Below, one piece after another: positions 14,640 through 21,269 of a DNA stretch of 56,050 bases. The stretch spans positions 1 to 56,050 of the forward strand of contig WTBT01000061.1 in assembly GCA_013138965.1 (NCBI GenBank), written 5' to 3'. Position 1 is the stretch's first letter, and every line of letters starts with the position of its first letter. A program made the translations under genes and the position numbers. Origin of the DNA: Candidatus Aegiribacteria sp. (GTDB taxonomy: Bacteria > Fermentibacterota > Fermentibacteria > Fermentibacterales > JCC-6). The notes under the pieces were generated by a model. That model saw nothing but the letters and a program-made list of their open reading frames with translations, did no database searches and was not told where the DNA came from.

Positions 14640-15311
14640 TCAGACCGCCCTGTGCCATTGAACTTTGATAACACCCTTCACATCTGACAGGGCGTTCAGA
14701 AGTTCCAGCTTGCTCTCCAGTTTTCTTATCCTCAAATGGTAAAGAAGACTTATGGAGTTCCCGTCTCTTTCAATTTCAATTTCAATGTCATGTATACCCA
14801 TGTTGTAACTTTCAATAATCCTGGAGCAGTTCTCCGCAAGCAGCTCCGGTTCCATGTTCTCACCCAGGATTACTACATCGCGATACTTCAGATCAGCGAG
14901 GCGACCTTCGAGAAATGGCAGCAGGATCAGCACAAGCAGGGCAACACCCGTTGATGACAGTGCAAGCAAATATTCGCCCAGTCCGATAGTCACGCCCAGG
15001 GCTGCGACAAACCATATACACGCTGCTGTAGTAAGCCCTCTTACAAAATCGCTTGTTCTGATGATAGCTCCGGCTCCCAGGAATCCAATCCCGGTAACCA
15101 CACCAGCGACTATCCTGCTGACCTCTGCACCAGGGTTAGGATTACCCCCGCCGATTGCCAGACCGCTGATGGTGATCATGGCTGCTCCGATGGATACCAG
15201 CATGTGGGTCCGTAATCCTGCGGGTCTTCCATGGTACTCCCTCTCAAGACCGATAAGGGATCCCAGAAAAGCCGACAGAAGCAGTTTCATGATCCAGTTT
15301 TCGAAAATCAT
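14640..15311 (-). CDS. MgtC/SapB family membrane protein
   Basis: A 223-residue protein with a four- to five-helix N-terminal domain. LSAFLGSLIGLEREYHGR then PAGLRTHMLVSIGAA, and GVVTGIGFLGAGAIIRTSD, are the hallmark MgtC motifs. The C-terminal 85 residues form a soluble ACT-like domain (IHDIEIEIERDGNSISLLYH). MgtC proteins are linked to magnesium limitation and control of ATP synthase or envelope stress; the role here is unknown. It overlaps the stop of the upstream sensor gene by four bases (ATGA), so the two are coupled. Confidence 0.9.
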   Translation of the reverse strand: MIFENWIMKLLLSAFLGSLIGLEREYHGRPAGLRTHMLVSIGAAMITISGLAIGGGNPNPGAEVSRIVAGVVTGIGFLGAGAIIRTSDFVRGLTTAACIWFVAALGVTIGLGEYLLALSSTGVALLVLILLPFLEGRLADLKYRDVVILGENMEPELLAENCSRIIESYNMGIHDIEIEIERDGNSISLLYHLRIRKLESKLELLNALSDVKGVIKVQWHRAV

Positions 15312-17494
15312 TTGTTCCTCCCGGAAGTTCTATTCATCACGTTCTTACTAACTGATCCTGGAGAGGCAGACATTTCGATAATGTTAAGCAATTCATCCGT
15401 GGAATAGGGTTTTCTAAGAATGCTGACCTTCGGCTCAGGGAATTCAGGCACAGACCCACTGTTCACAGAAAAGCCTGTCGTAAGAATTATCTCAAGATCG
15501 GGAAATCCTTTCCTTACGCCTGAGACCGCCTCTCCGATGGATTCATCGATAGCGGAATGGTCCAGCAGTAAAAAATTAACTTCTGAATCAGCCATCATTT
15601 CCTTTATTTCTTCCAGATCAGCGGCAGTGACAACGTCGATACCATACATCGCAAGAACATCGGACACGCTCTCCCTGACAGCCCGTGATGCATCGCATAT
15701 CGCCAGTTTCATACTGCTCAGGCTGATTCTGTCGGGTGATTCAGCATGGGATACATCGAAAAGATAGTCTTCACTGGTCCGGAACAGAATATTAAGCGTA
15801 GTACCTGTGGATCCTTCCGTGAACACAGGGTGACAGTCAAGCCTTGAAAGCACTTCCGCAACCGATGAAACATGAGAGCCGTAATCCCTCTGTATGCCCG
15901 ACAGATCTGTCTCGGGATCAAGCAGAGCCTCCTTCAGTACTACGGGTATTCTGGTTCCATCAGTAAAGCTTATGGATACTGATCTCGAAACGGTTCTATC
16001 GCAGTTTGCCGAGAAAATCGAATCGGATACGGGTGAAGGCACATCCCTTGCACCGAGATTTATCCTTACGGGCCCGTTTGTAGATTCAAGAGAATAGAAA
16101 ACCATATTCTTGACTATCTGAGTGAAATCCCCCCTTGAGCATTCTACCCGTGGCAGAAAACCAGGAACATCCAGCTCTATTGAAGCCCTCTCCGGAAGAA
16201 CATCATTCAGAGCTGTGGATATGGCTTCAAGTTCCGAGAAGATCTCAATGGTCTTAACCTGACCCTGATCCTGTGTTTCGTGATACTTCTCTCTTCCTGA
16301 AAGAACGTCAGATATCCTGCTGAGTTGATCAAGGAAGGACTGATTTCCCTGAAACGTCATCCTCCCCTCTTCGAGATATGATCTGATACGCTGGATATCG
16401 CTGTCAGACAGGCTTCCCGCGGATACTTCATGCACCTGCGAGTCAGTTTCGGACTCTCCTGTTCCCGGCAGATTTTCTTGCTGGTTCCCGATATCTTTAA
16501 CTGATATGACGTATCCAGTTTCACCGAGCATCTCGACCCTGAAAACAGCTTTCCTGGAATTGCCTGAACTATCGATAATGCCAAGAATAAGTTCCGAAGG
16601 TTCTTCATGCTCCGGGTATTTGATCAGATCCTGGTCATCGGGGGTGAAGCAGGGCAGTTCGTGGAATTTAGCACCCCTGATATCGTTCTTAGAAATATCG
16701 ATAAGCTTTTCCGCTGAATTGTTCATGTAAAGAACTGCGCCACTGATATCCAGCCGAAAAAGCGCTGGAAATTCAAATCCGTTGAGAAACGATGAGGTGT
16801 AGTCGCCCAGTGTAATGATTCCCGCATTATTGCTTGTAGTTTTCACAGTCTCTTCGCTTTGATAGAAACCGTTCTTTTCTATCTGTCTTCGAAGGTTGGC
16901 CAGTTTCAGGAATAAGCCAGGCAGGATCAGCAGTATTACCGCAGTAGCCGAAATGATATAGAAATTATATTTACCGCTTACATTTTCATTTCCATGAACA
17001 TTTTCAAATACCATCCTTGCAACAAGGGTATCTCCGGATGAATCAAGAACAGGATAGAAAAGAAGAAGACTGTTTCCACTGCCCCTTTCCAGGTATCGCA
17101 TTACAGATGAGCCGCTGCTTAAGGCGCTTTCCGCCAGAAATTCTTCCTCAAAGGGAACGCCTTCGGAAATATTACCGTATATTGGGTATACGATCACAAA
17201 TTCACTCAGATTGAAGGACCCCAGGAATTCTGGTTTCAGGTCAAGATATACAAATCCATCAGACTGATAACGGTTGAACATCAGACCAGACATTTGATCA
17301 TCCATGGAAATACGGGTAATGCTCTTCGCTGCCCGGATGGCCTGCTCCTGTTCCATCCGGACTATTTCAGAGCACATGCCGTCAGTGAAGTGGATATATG
17401 CTGCAAGGACAGCGGCTATTGCAATCGCAGTGAAAATAAAGGGGAACAACACCCGCAGCATAACTTTCGGTGAGATACCCGGGAAGAAGATCAT
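15308..17494 (-). CDS. Membrane sensor with PAS, degenerate kinase and receiver domains
   Basis: A 728-residue protein. Helix one is about residues 13-36, a periplasmic sensor runs to about 178, and helix two is about 180-200. A PAS-like domain (FPALFRLDISGAVLYMNNSA) and a linker follow, then a region resembling a histidine-kinase ATPase with an N-box-like QIVKNMVFYSLEST and a G-box-like SFTDGTRIPVVLKEAL. The last 120 residues are a receiver domain with the acidic pocket CDAS, phospho-acceptor Asp in LLLDHS, Thr in ILTTG and Lys in LRKPYS. I cannot find a phosphorylatable H-box, and the ATP-lid glycines are poor, so it may be a pseudokinase. It is the first gene of an operon with mgtC. Confidence 0.75.
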   Translation of the reverse strand: MIFFPGISPKVMLRVLFPFIFTAIAIAAVLAAYIHFTDGMCSEIVRMEQEQAIRAAKSITRISMDDQMSGLMFNRYQSDGFVYLDLKPEFLGSFNLSEFVIVYPIYGNISEGVPFEEEFLAESALSSGSSVMRYLERGSGNSLLLFYPVLDSSGDTLVARMVFENVHGNENVSGKYNFYIISATAVILLILPGLFLKLANLRRQIEKNGFYQSEETVKTTSNNAGIITLGDYTSSFLNGFEFPALFRLDISGAVLYMNNSAEKLIDISKNDIRGAKFHELPCFTPDDQDLIKYPEHEEPSELILGIIDSSGNSRKAVFRVEMLGETGYVISVKDIGNQQENLPGTGESETDSQVHEVSAGSLSDSDIQRIRSYLEEGRMTFQGNQSFLDQLSRISDVLSGREKYHETQDQGQVKTIEIFSELEAISTALNDVLPERASIELDVPGFLPRVECSRGDFTQIVKNMVFYSLESTNGPVRINLGARDVPSPVSDSIFSANCDRTVSRSVSISFTDGTRIPVVLKEALLDPETDLSGIQRDYGSHVSSVAEVLSRLDCHPVFTEGSTGTTLNILFRTSEDYLFDVSHAESPDRISLSSMKLAICDASRAVRESVSDVLAMYGIDVVTAADLEEIKEMMADSEVNFLLLDHSAIDESIGEAVSGVRKGFPDLEIILTTGFSVNSGSVPEFPEPKVSILRKPYSTDELLNIIEMSASPGSVSKNVMNRTSGRNK

Positions 17495-17742
17495 TGTTCT
17501 CCCTTACAAAAATGAGTAAGTAATTAGTGTCGGCTAATGAAGTGAATATGTCAAGGGTTAAGAGTAAAATCCAGCCGGAAACATGAGATTCTGACTATTT
17601 TATGTAATCAAAGGAGGTACCGGAAACAATCCAAACCTCTTAGATATGAATTTGGTTCGTTTTATTTTACTTGCCTTCAGTAAGTAACTTGACATATTTA
17701 AACTCTTTTAGTAGATTTATTTGTGCTAATTGAATATTGCAT
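17495..17742. other. Intergenic region before recombinase
   Basis: An AT-rich divergent gap between the sensor gene and the recombinase. GGAGGT at 17612 is not followed by a recognisable gene. No RNA gene was recognised. Confidence 0.4.
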
Positions 17743-17782
17743 TTGATTATTGTTCGTGAAACTTGATTATTGTTCGTGAAAC
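17743..17782 (+). repeat. Perfect 20-bp tandem direct repeat upstream of recombinase
   Basis: TTGATTATTGTTCGTGAAAC occurs twice head to tail (17743-17762 and 17763-17782), ending 32 bases before the recombinase ATG. It could be an operator or recombinase-binding iteron. Confidence 0.9.
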
Positions 17783-17814
17783 ACTGTATCGATGACCGAA
17801 AGGATGGAAGTATA

Positions 17815-18660
17815 ATGCCTGATTTTGTTGAACAGACCAGAAAAGTTCTAAGAACCGCGGGGCGAAGTCCCAAAACAGCCAACAGCTATTTGTCCCATAT
17901 CAGACGGCTCGAAAATACATACGGGAGCAAAACGGTTGAACTCGATGAGGATACTCTGAGAAAGTATCTTGAGGATCTTGTTGATGAGGGAAAATCACTT
18001 TCCTACATTAACCAGGCCCAGAGCGCCATCAGATTCATGTACAAGCATGTACTCAAAAAGGAAAATCCTTTTCCGGGTCCCGGCCTCATCTCAAAGAAGA
18101 TTCCAATGCATGGTATCTTCAACAGAGACGAGATCAGTCAGATATTCGCCAACGTACACGAGTTGAAATACAGGCTGGCACTCATGCTTATCTATTCTTC
18201 GGGACTGAGGGTTGGCGAAGTCACACATCTCCAAAGGAGTGCTGTCGACTTTGACAATATGCTGATCCACGTGAACGACCAGAATGGTGAGTTCATAAGG
18301 GATACAATACTGGCGAAATCAATGTCTGATATTCTCAGGTACTATATTGAAACCAGAACCGATGACTCCCCCTGGATGTTCCCCGGCAGGGGCAAAACCA
18401 ACTGTATTTCCCCCAGAACCATTCAGAGAGCCTTCGCTGAGGCGATGCTTGCCGTTGGTATTGAAAAGCGTGCAACTCTGGGATGGCTCAGGCACAGCTT
18501 TGCTGTTCATATGCTTGAGGACGGAATTGACAGGAAACTCGTACGAACACTTCTTGGAATTACTACTCCTTCCATGATATCTCCCTACATGAAGCTTGCG
18601 GAGGGGAGAAGCGCTCTGAGGGTCAACAGCCCAGCGGACAGATTCCTCTTAAAGAAGTAA
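17815..18660 (+). CDS. Tyrosine recombinase family protein with eroded active site
   Basis: 281 residues from MPDFVEQTRKVLR; GGATGGAAG precedes this ATG, and the earlier in-frame ATG (17770) would start inside the tandem repeat. The N-terminal SAM-like core-binding domain (NSYLSHIRRLENTYGS) and the catalytic domain are both present. Arg132 (SGLRVGEVTHL), Arg226 (GWLRHSFAVHML) and the nucleophile Tyr258 (SPYMKLAE) are kept. The catalytic Lys of the beta-hairpin is missing (VNDQNGEFIRD), the His of HxLR is Gly (LGWLR), and the His of LLGH is Ile (LLGITTPS). It is XerC/D-like in length. It may bind and strand-exchange poorly, or act as a DNA-binding protein. A strong terminator follows. Confidence 0.85.
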   Translation: MPDFVEQTRKVLRTAGRSPKTANSYLSHIRRLENTYGSKTVELDEDTLRKYLEDLVDEGKSLSYINQAQSAIRFMYKHVLKKENPFPGPGLISKKIPMHGIFNRDEISQIFANVHELKYRLALMLIYSSGLRVGEVTHLQRSAVDFDNMLIHVNDQNGEFIRDTILAKSMSDILRYYIETRTDDSPWMFPGRGKTNCISPRTIQRAFAEAMLAVGIEKRATLGWLRHSFAVHMLEDGIDRKLVRTLLGITTPSMISPYMKLAEGRSALRVNSPADRFLLKK

Positions 18661-18686
18661 CGGAGACTTTTAAGAGATCAAGAAGA

Positions 18687-18709
18687 GGGCGGCAATTCAG
18701 TTGCCGCCC
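18687..18709 (+). terminator. Rho-independent-type hairpin after recombinase
   Basis: GGGCGGCAA and TTGCCGCCC form a perfect nine-base-pair stem around a five-base loop, 26 bases after the recombinase stop. The trailing T-run is short (TTGT). Confidence 0.75.
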
Positions 18710-18711
18710 TT

Positions 18712-18871
18712 GTACTCTGTCAGGTATTAAGTGTCGGTATAATGCGCCGTTATTCTGAGTTCCTGCAAGGCGCGGATGAGGACGCATAGCAACGCTATGT
18801 AACTGAATCCGTAACGCCGCAGGGGCTCTGAAGAACCAGCAGGATGCGACAGTTAATACCTGACAGAGTAC
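18712..18871. repeat. 160-bp inverted-repeat (MITE-like) element
   Basis: The ends 18712-18736 and 18847-18871 are inverted repeats of 25 bases with one mismatch (outer part GTACTCTGTCAGGTATTAA). The interior includes an arm, 18794-18820, that recurs in opposite orientation at 53812-53838. There is no coding capacity. It begins directly after the terminator hairpin, and both genes next to it end toward it (recombinase and mobA converge). Confidence 0.8.
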
Positions 18872-18918
18872 TACCTTCTATCAAGACCCAGCCCTGTTCC
18901 TTTTGAGCCCTTCAGGAA

Positions 18919-19506
18919 CTATGAAAGATAGTAATTTCGATAGTCGTTGGGTGTATTAAGATTGATAAATGATTTGAGAAGAGGATCGAATAATCTTATC
19001 TCGGACTCCTTGACTTCCCTCACGCTTACCGTCTGGAAAAAGCCTGTCACTTTTCTACCACCAGAATCAAGGTACTGCGCAATCCTGTCTGAAGTTGAAC
19101 AGCTGTAGATCGCGCAAAGGGGCTCAAAGTACCCTCTTATGACAGGGATCACTATGGCGTTTGTATCATCTTTCCTGGAGGTAAGACAGTGTATCAACCC
19201 GGGCTTTACGAAGGGCATGTCACACCCTATCACAAATACGTCCGGGGTACTCGATTCCTTCATGCCCGACAATATCCCGACCAATGGGCTTCGCTTAAGC
19301 CTGATGTCCTCCACGATCCGTGCGTCGCTGCGATTAAGTTCAATACCACGACCGGCAACCATAACTTCAGTGAACAGACTCCCCAGGCGGTTTATGATGT
19401 AATCAATCATCGTCCCGCCGGAAGCCGGCAGAAGATGCTTGGGACAACCCATACGACTGGATTCTCCACCAGCAAGGATAAGCAGTGAAATCTCTGAGAA
19501 GATCAT
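18919..19506 (-). CDS. mobA: Molybdenum cofactor guanylyltransferase MobA
   Basis: Links GMP to molybdopterin to make the guanine-dinucleotide cofactor used by formate dehydrogenases. From MIFSEISLLILAGGESSRMG it has 195 residues: the nucleotide-binding LILAGGxSxRMGxxK motif, then VIGCDMPFVKPGLI and the end FINLNTPNDY typical of MobA. The ATG overlaps the fdhD stop as ATGA, so 19506 is preferred over 19521. It is the last gene of the formate operon, and its presence there fits supply of cofactor to FdhA. Confidence 0.9.
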   Translation of the reverse strand: MIFSEISLLILAGGESSRMGCPKHLLPASGGTMIDYIINRLGSLFTEVMVAGRGIELNRSDARIVEDIRLKRSPLVGILSGMKESSTPDVFVIGCDMPFVKPGLIHCLTSRKDDTNAIVIPVIRGYFEPLCAIYSCSTSDRIAQYLDSGGRKVTGFFQTVSVREVKESEIRLFDPLLKSFINLNTPNDYRNYYLS

Positions 19507-20201
19507 AGACCCAGGCGCCATTTGTTCGCGTATACATTCATTCGATTACCCCGGACAAAACCGCAAAGACATACACCCAGCTTATCCGCCTCATTGACAG
19601 CCTGCACAGTAGGGGCAGAAATAGCCGCAATGATCGGAATACCAACCCTTGCTATCTTTCTGACAAAAGCTGACGGAACACGAGAGGACAGAATAATGAA
19701 TGATCGATGGATCTCAAGATTCTTCATGTAAGCGCAACCAATAATTTTTTCCAACACAGCCGAGCGGCTTATGTCCTCCACATGGCACTCAATAGAATCT
19801 TCTCTGTTGATTGAAGCAGAGTGTGTTGCGCCTGTTTCTTTAAAGATCACTCCTGCTTTAACTGATTCCAGTACCTGTTTCAGGATAATATCCGGAGTGA
19901 CCCTGTAATCTGATGCTACCGGTACCAGTTCCTGTATAACCGGGGTTTCAGCAAATGCAATTTTTACGACACATCCAATCTGTTCCATAGATAGGGGTTC
20001 TTCACCTGGTGTTATGTAACCCTGTGTTGCCAGGTATCCATAGGCAAGAGACCGAAGATCTCCCGGGCAACAGACGGAAGTAATGGCGTGTACCCCGTTC
20101 AATTCCAGCGTGTATCTCATCTGCTGAACGAGAGTGTCCTCGCGCTCCTCAGTTTTTGCGGCTTTGATTGCTGTAATCACTATTCTGTCTGTCACTGACA
20201 T
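19503..20201 (-). CDS. fdhD: FdhD-family sulfurtransferase, atypical (no CxxC seen)
   Basis: FdhD passes sulfur from a cysteine desulfurase to the molybdenum cofactor of formate dehydrogenase. The 232-residue protein shows the family landmarks LAYGYLATQGYI, FKETGATHSASI, HVEDISRSAVLEKIIG, ILSSRVPSAFVRKIARVGIP and LCGFVRGNRMNVYA. The CxxC loop that carries sulfur in E. coli FdhD should lie before the ETGATH motif; here that region (VPVASDYRVTPDIIL) has no cysteine. Cysteines occur elsewhere (VCCPGDL, GVCLCGF). It is coupled to mobA. Its function may differ or use another cysteine. Confidence 0.82.
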   Translation of the reverse strand: MSVTDRIVITAIKAAKTEEREDTLVQQMRYTLELNGVHAITSVCCPGDLRSLAYGYLATQGYITPGEEPLSMEQIGCVVKIAFAETPVIQELVPVASDYRVTPDIILKQVLESVKAGVIFKETGATHSASINREDSIECHVEDISRSAVLEKIIGCAYMKNLEIHRSFIILSSRVPSAFVRKIARVGIPIIAAISAPTVQAVNEADKLGVCLCGFVRGNRMNVYANKWRLGL

Positions 20202-20220
20202 TATTCTGTTCTCACTTCAA

Positions 20221-20251
20221 GGGAAGGGCTGCCAAAACAGCAGCCCTTCCC
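20221..20251 (-). terminator. Strong hairpin between focA and fdhD
   Basis: GGGAAGGGCTG and CAGCCCTTCCC form a perfect 11-base-pair stem around a nine-base loop, 16 bases after the focA stop. The U-run is weak, so it may be a partial terminator or an mRNA stability element that reduces fdhD-mobA expression. Confidence 0.65.
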
Positions 20252-20267
20252 TTTGCTGGAAATATCT

Positions 20268-21089
20268 TTACGCTTTCTTTCCCTTGAGGAACACGAAGTA
20301 GTAAAGTGTTGAGACGAAAAATGCTCCACCCACGATGTTTCCCAGAGTTACTGGAATGAGATTGGTCACAATGAATCCGCTGAGGTTCAGATTGGACACA
20401 TCCAGCCCGGCAACAGCCATACCCTTGTTAAGTATTCCGATGGGAATGAAGTACATGTTGGCGATGCTATGCTCAAACCCGCTGGCGACGAAAGCCATGA
20501 TCGGGAAGAAGCATGCGAATATCTTGCCAATGACGGTCCTGGCCGCAACGGCAAGCCACACGGCAAGACACACCAGCCAGTTACAGAGAATGGCTCTTGA
20601 AAATGCCTCCATGAAACCGAGGTTGACTTTACCATTGGCAATGGCGACAGCCTTCGCTCCGACAGCTCCATCATTTACGTTCAGAAGCCCTGAGCTGTGA
20701 ATAAGCCAGACGATCAGCAGTGAACCGATCAGGTTGGCGAAAAAGACTATACCCCAGTTCCTGAGCATCGATCCCACGGTCGCCTTTTTGTTCAGCACAG
20801 ACATCATGATAAGGTTATTGCCGGTGAAAAGTTCAGCGCCGGCGATTACAACAAGCATCAGGCCAACGCTGAAAACTCCGCCGATAACGAGTTTGGCGAT
20901 TCCAACTCCAAGGAATTTGGAGATGTCATGTCCTACTATTGTAGCCAGCTGTGCCCCGAAAGCGATATAAACACCAGCTAAAATGCCCAGGATGAGCAGA
21001 TTCTTGAAGCTGTTCTGTGTCTTCTTGACACCAACTTTGTTCGCCAGCGCTTCTGCGACAGCTGCTGGCGGACTGCAATTCACGTCCAT
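20268..21089 (-). CDS. focA: Formate/nitrite channel FocA family
   Basis: A 273-residue pentameric-channel family protein with six membrane helices. Visible motifs are GVYIAFGAQLATIV in helix one, GAELFTGNNLIMM (the central broken-helix gate), GSLLIVWLI, AILCNWLVCLAVW and ASGFEHSIANMYFIPIG, which carries the channel His. It moves formate across the inner membrane. It lies directly after fdhA in the same direction, separated only by the MITE-like element, and is preceded by an unusually good ribosome site (GAGGAGGAAATTCG) immediately beside the element end. Confidence 0.95.
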   Translation of the reverse strand: MDVNCSPPAAVAEALANKVGVKKTQNSFKNLLILGILAGVYIAFGAQLATIVGHDISKFLGVGIAKLVIGGVFSVGLMLVVIAGAELFTGNNLIMMSVLNKKATVGSMLRNWGIVFFANLIGSLLIVWLIHSSGLLNVNDGAVGAKAVAIANGKVNLGFMEAFSRAILCNWLVCLAVWLAVAARTVIGKIFACFFPIMAFVASGFEHSIANMYFIPIGILNKGMAVAGLDVSNLNLSGFIVTNLIPVTLGNIVGGAFFVSTLYYFVFLKGKKA

Positions 21090-21102
21090 CGAATTTCCTC
21101 CT

Positions 21103-21267
21103 CAGGAGCGCGTCCGACAATAAAGCATCGGCATAAAACCCACACAGCTGGCTATAATACCCGCAGATTATCGTCAAATACATCCAGTATTCTCCTCAAA
21201 TCTCCGAGCATTCTATCTCAGCTGTGAGAATATTCTGCTCAATGCCTATTGGCAGACACACTCCTAG
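21103..21267 (+). repeat. MITE-like element, copy 2 (within formate operon)
   Basis: A 165-base element. Its ends CAGGAGCGCGTCCGACAAT and (complement of right end) TAGGAGTGTGTCTGCCAAT are inverted repeats. The interior contains CACAGCTGG ... CAGCTGTG and AGTATTCTC ... GAGAATATT arms, so the whole element can fold. It sits two bases after the fdhA stop and 13 bases before the focA start codon. Confidence 0.88.
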
Positions 21268-21269
21268 TT

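Noticed and set aside
17770..17814. N-terminal extension of the tyrosine recombinase from ATG 17770
   Set aside because: It starts within the tandem repeat and lacks a ribosome site, whereas ATG 17815 is preceded by GGATGGAAG and matches normal family length.
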